Assembly (NCBI GenBank): GCA_012064385.1
Contig: QRDG01000832.1
Span: 292,148-356,147 of the forward strand
Length of the DNA: 64,000 bases
Direction: 5' to 3'
From: Puccinellia tenuiflora
Lineage: Eukaryota; Streptophyta; Magnoliopsida; Poales; Poaceae
Part shown: positions 23,341 to 34,257 of the stretch, in pieces
Numbering within the stretch: the first letter of the stretch is position 1
How the letters are laid out: the number at the start of each line of letters is the position of its first letter
The notes under the pieces: model-generated
Told to the model about the DNA's origin: nothing
Databases searched by the model: none
Seen by the model: the letters and a program-made list of their open reading frames with translations, nothing else
Made by a program: the position numbers and the translations under genes

Positions 23341-24560
23341 CACACACCCCTTTTGTAGGTTGTAGTCCGTCCAGACGTACATACCTTACTTGTGGAATAT
23401 TCTGGCCTACTCGGTAGTGAGGCTCCGTTCACCTCGAAACGACCCGCAGAAACCACCTGCCTCGTGCTTGTGCGACATGAAGGTTGTGTGTGTTGTTGAT
23501 GGCTTGGATGAAGAAGAGGGAGAGATGGAGGCCTGGTGGCGACATGGATGGACGGTGACCCGCTGGGAGGTTATTATACTGCCAAAGTGCGACATGTCGG
23601 GAAGGCACAACATCGGTGAGTGGGATTGGTGTCGACGTTAATGTTGTTATTTATTGTGATCCAAAATTATATAAAGGGCACCTAAGTTCTGATGAAGCGG
23701 GAGAGGCCTCGTCAGGAGGTTGAGCCGGCATTTATATTTCGTTAGGTATCGATAATTCGTTTGTGTAATTCCCTCACAGTATCCAACTTATAATCATGAT
23801 CAATGGGATTTGTTTCCTGCATGCAGAATCTTCATAGATTACCGCGGCATAAAAAGCTGTCTCCTATTATATCTATATACGTTTAGACGTATCTACAGTT
23901 TTTTTATTGTTCTTTGCTACTTTAATATCAATGCTATTAGGGGTTCACATATAGTAGTAGCTAGATTGTTATCCCTCCTCCATGTGTTTCAATACAAAGA
24001 TCTCGTGAGCTGTGTAACATGATGGAAATTCATATGATGTAACTACTGTTAGCTGTTCTGTTTGCTGGGATATGTTGATTAACGAGACGGGAATGTTGAC
24101 AACCTTGCCGGAACATAGGAGAAAAGGTGTTTTGTGTGTTAAACTTTGATGAGCCTTGTATTTCTACTCTTTCGATAAAACTTGGTTCTTCACTGAAGTA
24201 ACTTTGCTACCGTGCTACATAATAACTTCCACTTAGGGTTTTCAACAGTACTTATCTACACCACTAAACGAATTTTTTGCGCCGTTACCCGGGAAGCAAA
24301 GGACGCACTCGTAAATATTTGTCCCATCAGTAACGCCAACACATCTACGGACAATGAAGATGCTATGATTTTTTGCAATCATAATATTTAGTTTTAAGTC
24401 TAGTATTGATGCAAGAAACCTAGTATTTTTTTGTTGAAAAAATATGGAACAAACTTATTGGATGAAAATCACCAAGATCCACCGCAACATCCTTCTTAGG
24501 AAGTAAATGTAATCAACCCTTGATTATTCGAAGAGTGGAAGTTTCTTCTATCAATGTGCA
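23341..24560. other. Intergenic DNA, nothing recognised
   Basis: This stretch has mixed composition with no long frame. A GCGCCGTTACCCGGGAAGC stretch near 24281 resembles text seen around gypsy-type leader regions, but there is no LTR beside it. I cannot assign the region. Confidence 0.4.
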
Positions 24561-24569
24561 AGACTTGAT

Positions 24570-24790
24570 TTAGAGCGACCAAGACATGTGATTCTTTGAT
24601 GCGCCAACACTTCCAATAGAAGCACGCCGTGAACCCGTCCAACCAGGTGCCTTATCAAGTGGCATCGCTTTGATTAAGACCCAAATTTCCTCTTTAGAAG
24701 TTGCCTTTTTAATCTCAGAAAGAAGAAAGATCCACCTTTGAAGAACTGGCGAGTTCAAGTCAATAGAAGTGTGACAGTCCATTAGCATAC
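24570..24790 (-). pseudogene. Small LINE reverse transcriptase fragment
   Basis: The minus-strand frame contains SEIKKATSKEEIWVLIKAMP followed by LDKAPGWTGS. This corresponds to the conserved EV..A....P.DKAPGPDGF entry motif of plant LINE reverse transcriptases, with PDG changed. Only about 70 codons remain and no borders are visible. Confidence 0.6.
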
Positions 24791-25036
24791 AATCAGATGC
24801 TGGAAGAGGTTAGTAGACCTCCTTGTGGCCTTGCTCAGTTGATTCAATTACCTTGTCAGCAAGTGTGAAGATGTGCTCCTTTTCACGAATGTAGATGATG
24901 TGTGCCAATGAGAGGTGATACGACATTATTGACAGACAATAGTTCTCTTCAAAGAAGACAGGTTCAGGGTTTTCGGTTTCAAAGTCTACACAAAGCTACA
25001 TTTCCTCCGCCGATCCAACTGAAACACCACCTCAGA

Positions 25037-25411
25037 CCGCTTTGATTCAAAGGATTTTTAAAGGAATTGTATAGATTTCAACCCATAAGAATTAGAGTCC
25101 ATTTGATTCAAAGAAATGATTTCTCCAAAATTCCTCTAGATTCCTTTCCTACAATACAATCCTATAAGATCTCTAACAAGAGGTGGGACCTCTTGGAAAA
25201 ATATCTACGTGTCGATACAACTATGACACGTCTCAATTCTATAATTTTTTTTTTGTGGTTTTCCTGCGATGCAATTAAACATCACCTACTACTACTACTA
25301 CCGATTTCTGCGTTTTTTGTTCCTTTAGGATTCTGAGTGTCATGACATCCTATTCTTGCAATATTCCTATTCCCATGTTTTTCAAATCATACGAATCAAA
25401 GAGGCCCAGCC
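25037..25411. mobile_element. MITE with TIR around CCTCTTTGATTC
   Basis: The left end CCGCTTTGATTCAAAGG (25038) and the reverse complement of the right end, CCTCTTTGATTCGTATG (ending about 25410), are imperfect inverted repeats around an AT-rich non-coding centre of about 370 bp. No clear TSD is seen, so the superfamily (hAT or Harbinger) is undecided. Confidence 0.6.
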
Positions 25412-27649
25412 AGTGGGCGTTGCTGCTTCACATTCCCAATCTTCCTCTAGCTCCAACTAGTGAGGGCACGTGATGCAACTAGCGAGGGCATGCATATATC
25501 CATTATCGTGTGTGGAAAGTCACTTTGCCTCCCGAGTTCTAGTGATCTCTTTATTTAAAAAAAATTCAAAATGATATTTTGCAAGTTCAATAAAAAATCT
25601 GAAACAAGATTTGAATGTAGTTGATGATGCATCTTACGAGCATGCAAAAATCACAATGCGAAATTCTGCGTATTATGAGCTACACGAAAATAAAAAAATC
25701 TTGTGTATTTGAAGATTTGAAAGTGTGTGAATACCCATATTCACATATTTTCCATTTTTGTGTAGTTTTTTTTAGAATAAAAGGGCCTCGCCCCAGTTCC
25801 ATTTCCTCGCGAAAACGAAACGGCGTCTTACATAGTTTTTTACATGCGTAAACCAGCACTCGGGAACACGACCATACGTCGCTCCAGACCCTACAGGGGA
25901 GGTTTTTCAGAATAAAAGCAGCCCAGCAACTAGTGTTTTCCAGGCAGCAAACGGCATTTTTACATGACAACGGAGCAAGACCCGACAGCCAACAACAGGG
26001 GGGAGGCGATCACGCTCTGCGTATCACCTTCCAGCCATCTTCATCTTCAATCATCACCATCGACGCTTCCTCCAGAGTCTGCGCCAGAGCTTGAGTTGTG
26101 GATTCCCAATCTTCCTTATCTTTGTTGCATTTGGCTCCCCATCTCGCGTTTTTCTTCAGAGGCCCATCAAGCAGCACCGGTTCTCTCACCCTGGATCTTG
26201 CCAGGGCAATGGCGGATGAGCTCGAGCCAAGCTCTCCAGCCCAATCACCACCCTGCCCAGCATGTCCTTGGCACCTCCTGAGAGCGAAATTTGCCACTGG
26301 AAAAGTGTATAATGTAGCATTCTCCAGATCACCTGCATGCCAACCCAATTTTCTCTGTTAAAGCACAAGTTATTTCTACTTTTCCACATCACCCACATAA
26401 CGGCTGCATGGACAACATTAACTCCTCCATTTTTGGAATCACTTACCATAACCCAGCAATTGTTTCAAACGAAGCACGATCCACTATCTTTCCAGTAAGT
26501 CTACCTATTTCACTGCAAACCAATTTTGAAACCACACAATCAAAGAATAAATGGGTACAAGTTTCAGGATCAGAGCAAAAAAGACAGGAAAGATCATCCA
26601 GATGTTGTCTGTTAGACAAGTTATCTCTAGTAAGAATCTTGTTATGTGAGACAAGCCAAAGGAAGAAATGAATCTTGGGGGGACAATAATTTTCCAGACT
26701 GCATGCACATGAGTAGGGTCAACCCCTCTAAAGTTAACAAAAGCCACTACACCACGGTAGAAACTTGCCAACACAATTCTGTAGGGAAAGGTGTACCAAT
26801 AGCCACAAAACATCTGTCGGCGTATCTTTGGAGCTATGCCGACAGATCATTTGTTGGTAAAAATGAAGATATAGCAACAAGGCTTCTGTCGGTACAGGTT
26901 TTGCTACAAATAACCTGTCGGCATGTATATCACGACATGCTAAGTGTCGGCAGAAGTTCACCCAGACAGCGTAAGTGTCGGCGTAGCCATGCACGTGGCA
27001 AGCGGTGAGCAAATCTGGATAGAGCGGGCAAGTAGGCGCGCGATTAGAAATATTTCGGGGCGAAGGCGGGGACTTAGAATTTTCGCTCCTAGGTATTGAG
27101 GAACTCCTCCCCTCCCCGGCCCCAAGTCCCAAATCAGAGGCTCCTACACAGGAAGCTCCCTTCCCCAGATCCCGCCGCCGCCGGCTACCAGCATAGCGTA
27201 GCAGGGCCACCGCCTCGCCATCTCCGTCCTCTGGCTCACACATCCCCCACCACTGGCCTCCCCTTCTCTTCTCGCCTCATCCTCTATGTCGCCTGCAGCA
27301 CTAACCCTAGCGCGGCCGCCCTTGCTCTGTCCGCCGCCTCAACATCTCCGGCCGGCCACTGCAGACGCCTGCGCGCTCAGTCTAGGTCTACCACCACACC
27401 TACTGCCGGATCGACATGGTTCTAGGTACGGGACGCTGCCAGCCATCCTCTCCGGCTACATGACATCGCCCCCATACCATGGACCAGGCCGCTGCCTCCC
27501 AAGCAGCGAGACGCTGGCTCCTCGCTTCACATAATCGTAAGCACGCAGATGGTGAGTCATCTCCTAGCCTGCCCCCATCCCTCTCACCAGCGAAACCTTT
27601 TTTCACCATGTTTTTCCTTTTATGATATGATGTTTCGCTATTGGTACTG

Positions 27650-28059
27650 TGACGAGCTTGTGACTCGGCAAATCCCTAGGTCGAATACCCCGGGTTGATT
27701 GAAGGAGAAAGAGAGAGATCAGGCTGGTGAACACGACGGCTAACAGGGGGCGATTTTACCCAGGTTCGGCCCCTCGAGTTGAGGTAAAGACCTACTCCTG
27801 CTTGTCTGGAATTATCGATTGGTGGCTACAATGCGATGTTCAATGATTCGATGCCCTAGACGGCGCACCCTCCCGGCCTTTATACTACAGGCCGGGTCTC
27901 GGGTGGACGGTGCGGATTGCACGTACAAGATAAGGAAAGCATCACCGACCTAAGTCGACTACTTGTGCCACACGGTGTCCTTCTTGGGCTTCGCTGGGCC
28001 TTCATTGGCGTGACCCAGGTACCACCACCGTGGGGGACCCGAAAGGTAGCCCCACGACA
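27650..28059 (-). repeat. LTR (low-coordinate copy) of the Tat-like derivative
   Basis: 410 bp, TGACGAGC...CACGACA on the plus strand. No difference from 30767-31176 was seen when read side by side, which implies a very recent insertion. Confidence 0.93.
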
Positions 28060-28223
28060 GTAGCCCCCGAGTGGTCAGTCGAATCGTAGAGTCGGGTGGA
28101 GGACTCCCCCTTTCAGGGCACGCCACATGGAATCGTCGAAGCTTGCTTCGAGTGAGCTTGTCTTGATTCTTCGGGTGCACCGATTTGATCTTTCGGAGTC
28201 GCAGCATTTCGACTGCCCTTGTC

Positions 28224-28355
28224 CACAATCATCGGGTGCGCGAACAGCGCTCCCGATGGGAGTAGCCCCCGAGATTAAGCTGAATTGCTTGCAATTGAGA
28301 TTAAACTCAAATTTCCCTCAGTCGAAAAGCCCGCTCCCGATGGGAGTAAACAGAT
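28224..28355. repeat. Repeated hairpin motif CTCCCGATGGGAG (copies 1 and 2)
   Basis: GCTCCCGATGGGAGTAGCCC occurs at about 28250-28269 within the longer unit TCGGGTGCGCGAACAGC...CCCCCGAG, and CTCCCGATGGGAGTAAAC at about 28334. A third copy of the longer unit sits at about 30638-30680, inside an intron of the antisense gene. CTCCC-GAT-GGGAG can form a short hairpin. Confidence 0.75.
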
Positions 28356-28950
28356 GACTCGAATTTGTCCGAGTCGAAACTGTCCTGGCTCGACTTACTC
28401 TTCACTCAGCCTTGATGGCCTACTAGTCATAACATCAGCTTTAAAAAAGCTTACTTCGTCTTATTCCGCTCGAACGTTTGGTTCGAACGTACTTGGTTCA
28501 GTCGAATGACTGTCGAATGCTCAGCCAATTGCTTGGCTTACTTGACACACTTCCATGATGACGTCAGGGATGGCGCTTTTGATGACATGACTCGACACGC
28601 TCTGCGCCCGACGGGACGTGACGATGGTGGGCCCGCTGTCACAGCGGCGACCGCTGAATATGGACCGTTGGGCGCGAAAACTCCGCGGCGTGATGATGAT
28701 GCTTCGGTTCCCGTGCGTAGTGGAGCACGACCAATGTGTCCTTCGTGCGACACGTGGACGGCAGGATCCTTGCGGCGCCTTGCAGTTCCGCGATTGACGG
28801 CCACGATGAACTGCCCCGCGGTATATAATTTTCACCGCGGCGCAGGGGCAGTTCACCAAGCCTCATTCTTCTCCCTCGCCGCCAGTTCTTGCCATCGCTG
28901 TTCCTCGCGAAAAAGCTTCCAAAAAATCCTCCCCTTTCCCCTCCGGCGAC

Positions 28951-30817
28951 ATGGGCCACAAGAGAGTTAAGGGTACTGAGAGCTCCTCCGCCGCCGGCGA
29001 CGACGCCGGGATGAAGAAGGTGGAAGGCGACTGGGGCAAATCCTCAGTCAGAGCGGCGGAGCTCGACAACCTCCGCCAGCAGGGGCTGCTGCCGCCGGAG
29101 AGCACGGCGACGACGCGGGCGCCCGGTAAGGATACCATCCCTGCTCCCCGCAATGGGGAACGCGTCTGCTTCGTGGAGTTTCTTCCACGGGGATTCGGGT
29201 TCCCCCTTCACGATTTCGTCCGTGGGCTTCTGTACGCCTATGGGATTCAGATCCACGATCTGACTCCCAACAGCGTCTTAAGCATCACGAGCTTTATCGT
29301 GTTGTGCGAATACTTTCTGGGGATCGCACCCCACTGGGCATTTTGGAAGTCGCTCTTCCAGGTGCGCCGGATGGTGGGTAAGTCGAAAGAGGCATACCCA
29401 GTCGGCGGTTTTGGCATCCAGCTTCGTGGCGACACGGTCTTCTTCCATATGAAGAAGTCCGACTCCGTGCAAAACTGGAGAAAGAAGTGGTTCTACGTCA
29501 AGTGGAACCAAGCCGGGCTCCCCGACTTCGCCGCTGATCGGCCCTTGAGGAAAACCAACGCCTGGTCGCACCCCCTGTCGGCGGAGGATAAGGAGTCGAT
29601 CAAACCGCTGACGTCATTGCTTCGCGGGTTGTTGAAGTCGATGGGACGCGAAGCAGGCGGGATCCAGCTGATCGCCATGTTCCATAGGCTGAGGGTACAG
29701 CCGCTTCAACAACGCCCTCTCCCGATGTGGGAAATGGCAGTCGACCCGGCGGTTGACGATGCGCAGGTCGCGATCAAGGTGAGGAATATCACCAGTCTGC
29801 GGGTCGCCGACCCGTGCAACGTGACTTGCCCAGTCGTGCCGTTCAGCTCGACGAATCCGATCCCAGAGGTAAGTGTTTGGATCTTGATTTCTTCTTTGTG
29901 TGTCATTCGACTGTCTTTTTTCTGATGTTCCGACTGTTGCTTGCTGCTCTTCAGGATCGTAAGAACTACGTGAGCCTTCCTCCGTTGATGGAGAATGGCG
30001 CTCACGATGAAGCCGCAATCGTTGCCGAGCAGGACAGCGATGAAGAGAGTCCTCCCCCTGCCTACTCGCGTAGCGAGGAAGCGGAGGAGGAAGAAGAGGA
30101 GGACACGGCTCCACCCGCGAAGCGGCGTAAGCAGAAGAACGTCGACTTCACCGCGGCGACGTCTCCCTTGAAGGAGGCGGCAGAGGAGGAGAAGGACTCT
30201 AGCGGATCTTCTTCAGTGCCGAAGGAGCCAGTGAACCCGCTGATAGCGACTCCGCTGGACTCCGCGCCTCCCGCGGGGTTTTGGAGGATGCCGTCTCCTT
30301 CCATGAGCAGCAATGGTGAAGATGCTGACAGGTAAGCTTTCTGCGACTGAACCTTTCTGATTCGCTTCTTCTTTCTGTTCCTTGGGTGTTTTCTGAATCT
30401 TTTGTAAGCAGCCATCAAGGTGGTAATGTCCATGTTTCGCCTCGTGAGGAGGAACACCAGTCTGCTGCCCCGGAGCATGCGACTGGTACAACTGAAGAGG
30501 CGCCACAGGCGAACAATCCTCCGGTGCTGGACCCTTCGACGGCCACCCGGCCGGATGGTGCCGCTGATGCGACTGCCGTGGATGCTGATCTGACCCAGCA
30601 TGTAAGTATCTTCTTTCTTATCTTGCAAATTCTTGTATCGGGTGCGCGAACAACGCTCCCGATGGGAGTAGCCCCCGAAGATGTGCGTGACTAGAATAGT
30701 CGGGTACAGATTTATGCTTCTTTTTCCGCAGCCCGTCTATCGTCAGCAGATGGAAACGGCGCCAATTGACGAGCTTGTGACTCGGCAAATCCCTAGGTCG
30801 AATACCCCGGGTTGATT
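28951..30817 (+). CDS. Antisense ORF of Tat-like element, Transposase_28 (PF04195)-like, spliced
   Basis: The predicted exons are 28951-29868, 29955-30331, 30412-30601 and 30732-30817, all with GT...AG introns (GTAAGT, GTAAGC and GTAAGT donors) and consistent phase. This gives about 524 residues. Residues 70-140 (ERVCFVEFLPRGFGFPLHDF, then VRGLLYAYGIQIHDLTPNSV, then CEYFLGIAPHWAFWKSLF) match what I know as the 'putative gypsy type transposon' domain of grasses. A very acidic stretch (SEEAEEEEEEDTAPP) and a basic KRRKQK follow. Exon 4 runs through the primer-binding site into the LTR and stops at 30815-30817. The function of such proteins is unknown. Introns mean it must be expressed from the plus strand, opposite to the genomic RNA. 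The 5' end (28951) is the first Met of the open frame. Confidence 0.72.
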
Positions 30818-31176
30818 GAAGGAGAAAGAGAGAGATCAGGCTGGTGAACACGACGGCTAACAGGGGGCGATTTTACCCAGGTTCGGCCCCTCGAGTTGAG
30901 GTAAAGACCTACTCCTGCTTGTCTGGAATTATCGATTGGTGGCTACAATGCGATGTTCAATGATTCGATGCCCTAGACGGCGCACCCTCCCGGCCTTTAT
31001 ACTACAGGCCGGGTCTCGGGTGGACGGTGCGGATTGCACGTACAAGATAAGGAAAGCATCACCGACCTAAGTCGACTACTTGTGCCACACGGTGTCCTTC
31101 TTGGGCTTCGCTGGGCCTTCATTGGCGTGACCCAGGTACCACCACCGTGGGGGACCCGAAAGGTAGCCCCACGACA
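30767..31176 (-). repeat. LTR (high-coordinate, 5') of the Tat-like derivative
   Basis: 410 bp, identical by eye to 27650-28059. On the minus strand it is the 5' LTR, followed by the primer-binding site at 30751-30764. Confidence 0.93.
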
Positions 31177-34100
31177 TACTGATTGTTTGGGAGAACTGTA
31201 ATTTGATTCTACTCTGTAGAAGTTTTAATCGATCTTGTTGTCAGATGAATCTTGTGGGTAGTTGTGTTTCATCCCCAAATAAAATTACATGTTAAGAGTA
31301 CTGAAATTTCTATTTGTTTCCCTTTATTATCAACAAAGTTGAGAGGATTTAGAACCTATTTACTCTCGAAAAAAAAGGATTTAGAACCTATTTTATATAT
31401 TTGTAATATATACTGCTACTCTTGAAGCTGAGTTCCGTATCCCGTGTTTTGATCACCAGTTTAGCAGTAAAAGGCTACTTGTGAAGGGCAAGTTATTTGT
31501 GACTTCGTGCTACTCGAGAAAGGTTCAGCTAACTAAGTAAGTCTTGAGTTTGTAGAGTTTCATCTTTGCTTCTGGTTAACTACGTGAGATGTAGATAATC
31601 ATCCTACAGTACAAGATTTATGACAGACTAGTATATGTCAGACAGTATTAGTTTGCAGTAATATTAAGTTTGCTTACACTGATTACATATTAGACATAAT
31701 AGGTCTGATCAAGCTGATCCTACAATTCACAGAATATTATCCTGACAAGCAACCAACTGCTCAATTCCTCTCAAGGATTTTTCACCTGAATAGTATATTC
31801 TATCTATGATTTTTTCAGCAACTTGATTACTTTTTAACTGACTAAAGTACTAACTATTTATCACAGATTGAAGCCTTGAAGGCCCAACATAATTTGGTTT
31901 AATCTTTCTGTTATCTATTCAGCTTATGCAGATGGAAGCATCTGCTTGGATGTCTTACAGAACTTGTGCAGCTCTATATATGATGTTGCAGCAATATTGA
32001 CCTCTGTCCAAGTATTTAGGCCATCTCTCTTTTGTTCTTAGATCCATTTGCTAGCCTAATTTTCTTCTACTGCTTTCTATTGGTTGCTCACTTGATTACA
32101 CTTTGCAACTGCTGGTACCAATTACAACATTTATCCCTTTTGTGGATGGAAATATTATTTCCACCATTTAGTTTAAATATAGTGTCCTAGGACTCCACGA
32201 GATATCTATCCCTGACAATATTATCCACACGCTAAACTTAGTTACCTGTTTCTGTTGTTGTCTGCTTGGCAGGGGCTTGTTTTAGTGCAATAGTGTGGCT
32301 TTACTTATTTGAACCTCTGTGACAATGTAAGGGCTTGCAGTTGGACAAGCAACTAAAACCTCACCTGTTTTGTTGTATTCGTGCCAAATCTAGCTTGTAA
32401 AGCAGAGTAAATACATTCTGCTTGCATGAATCCTGATAGTAACGAATACATATACATGCCTTGGTAAAAGAAGCTAACTCTATGTGTAATGGTAATAGCA
32501 CTTTAGCTGCGGTGGTTGCTCCTGGTCTTGTGTCCTTTTTTTGTCCATCACACGTTGGCAGCTCACCTATTACGTATGATTTGTTTTCCTCTGACAAATT
32601 GTTTTCGTAACTAATATGATGTATAGTTAGGAGCCCATGTGATGCCATGTCTACTATAGTTCTTGTTGGTCATGTGGCGATCGTTGAAAGCACCAGAACA
32701 TGACACTTTCATGTGAAATTTTTTCAGGTACTTATCCCGTGGACATGGATGATGACTTTGAAGTGTTTTGGACCAATGTTTGTGTGAAGGGTCTTGGATG
32801 TGATAGCATAAATCTTTTCAGCAACCTTGTGCATTGTGCTTATGGATGTGATGAGCATTAATCTTTTGTTGTATTTTTCTGATCTTTTTGGACAAAATTA
32901 CTATCTGTGTATATTGTAAATAGGCTAGAACAGTAGCTATGTAAAAACATGATGATTTAGTACTTGTGATCAATATATTATTGACTTATGGACAAATGTG
33001 CTTGTGGGTGCATGTGCAGCGTGTATTGATCTAGCACCTTATTGATTTTTCATGATATGAAGATTGCTGAATTGTATACAAAATGTGTGCTTGATTGTAT
33101 ACTGGTGTAGCAACAGAATAGGTGTCGGCAATAGGTATGACTACATAACAAGTGTCGGCATAGGCATCGTGTTTCTACACAGATTAAGTGTCGGCAAAGG
33201 TAAAGTATGCCAGCCACATAAGTGTCGGCATAGGGTGGGTGTATGCAGACTGAAACTGTGTCGGCATAGCTGAAGGTACGCCTATAGAACAAGTGTCTGC
33301 AAAAATATCATCTGTCGGCAAAGCCTTCCCCGACTGCTTTTGCCCCGACTCTCCATCTTCTGTAGGCATATGTCTTCCTGTCTGAAAAACTATCGGCAAA
33401 GGTACCCTATGCCGACAGATGCTTCTGTCGGCAAGTTTCTACCGTGGTGTAGTGAGCATACATAGATCTAGTTATATAAATCCCTTTAGATTCTAATTTC
33501 CAAATCACAGTATCCTCTTCTTCACTAAGGTGCAAAGATTCAACAAAAGCCACTAATTCATACCATTGTAGCATCAGCTGTTGGTTAAAACATCTTCGGA
33601 AAGACAGTTTTAGGTTCTGACCATCCCAAGCCTCAGCTACTGTTATGTTTTGTTCATTCACCAAAATGTAAAGATCCCAATACTGGATGGCTAAGCTAGA
33701 GCTCCCCAGCCAGTGATCTTCCCAAAATTGATATCCCATCCTGGCTGCATTAGCTGCCCACAGGACCCCTTTCCAAAAAGGTGAGACACCAACAGAAGAG
33801 CAAGAAAAAATGTTAGGATTATTGACATTATATTTATGATCAGAATCTGCTTCCAAAGCTTATTATCTTCCAAATTGTATTTTTAACCCATGTTGCCAGC
33901 AAACATAAATTCATATCAGCCAAATTTGGAATACCTAATCCTCCAAATTCTTTATTTTGGGAGACTAAGCCCCAATTAGCCAAATGATATTTATGTTGCC
34001 ATCCCAGAGGCAATGCACCATTTGGGAGTTTATTAGAGCTATTGCCCATTTAGAGAACTTAATCACACTCATCAGGTAGAGAGGTATGCTTGCCCATTTT

Positions 34101-34257
34101 TGTGTAGTTTGAAATATAGATCATTTCAAATTGAAAATTTACACGTTTGCAGGAAAATATCAACGACAACGATGCAAAAGAAGACAAAAGTTGTCATAAC
34201 TTGTAAATATGATTTTTAAAATTTCGTAAACAAAGAAATCCCTGAACCTCGGGAGCA

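Larger units (their letters stand above)
27650..31176 (-). mobile_element. Tat-like gypsy derivative retaining only the antisense ORF
   Basis: Two 410-bp LTRs (27650-28059, 30767-31176), identical by eye, are flanked by the perfect TSD TACTG (27645-27649, 31177-31181). On the minus strand the LTR at 30767 is followed by a primer-binding site TGGCGCCGTTTCCA (30751-30764). The purine tract CTCGGGGGCTAC (28060-28072) precedes the other LTR, so the element is transcribed on the minus strand. Gag, protease, reverse transcriptase and integrase are all absent. The only gene runs on the opposite strand (28951-30817). Tat-lineage elements such as Grande and Retand are known to carry an antisense ORF near the 3' LTR; this looks like a deletion derivative that kept it. 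Confidence 0.88.
26745..33454. mobile_element. Non-autonomous CACTA (En/Spm) transposon
   Basis: The ends are a perfect inverted repeat, CACTACACCACGGTAGAAAC and on to TTGCC, with the 3-bp TSD AGC at 26742-26744 and 33455-33457. Subterminal zones (26815-26990 and 33115-33420) are full of TGTCGGC/GCCGACA repeats, the expected transposase-binding sites. After removal of the LTR element at 27650-31176 it is about 3.2 kb. No TPase (Transposase_21) domain is visible. The left interior (27090-27640) is GC-rich with a 5'UTR/exon-like look. The right interior is AT-rich and holds a 38-codon frame at 32745-32861 just after an intron-like acceptor (TTTTTTCAG). It must have moved with enzyme from another copy. 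Confidence 0.9.
25766..34093 (-). mobile_element. 5'-truncated LINE split by a CACTA element
   Basis: This minus-strand LINE has its A-tail at 25766-25773 (T on the plus strand). The perfect 14-bp TSD CCATTTTTGTGTAG lies at 25752-25765 and 34094-34107. Removing the CACTA element (26745-33454) and one AGC restores a LINE of about 1.6 kb. Its ORF2 3' half reads on through the junction, ESKGIYITRSMYA followed by FVNFRGVDPTHVHAVWKI. Continuing, WKIIVPP and then LVSHNKILTRDNLSNRQHLDD lead into the Cys group CLFCSDPETCTHLFFDC of the zf-RVT domain. Reverse transcriptase and endonuclease are lost to 5' truncation, and the part left is frameshifted. Confidence 0.85.
25527..34257. mobile_element. Foldback MITE, outermost layer of a four-level nest
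   Basis: The left arm begins GCCTCCCGAGTTCTAGTGAT at 25527, and the right arm ends CCTCGGGAGC at about 34256. The arms are imperfect inverted copies: left CCCGAG, then TCTTTATTTAAAAAAAATTC; reverse complement of right CCCGAGGTTCAGGGATTTC. Its own DNA occupies 25527-25765 and 34108-34257. Everything between is a LINE and what later inserted into it. It resembles in design the foldback elements at 40361 and 53136. TSD not resolved. Confidence 0.6.

Noticed and set aside
28506..28970. A 154-codon frame upstream of the antisense Tat ORF
   Set aside because: It is out of frame with the supported gene, overlaps its likely promoter and has no domain. The minus-strand frames here are also composition artefacts.
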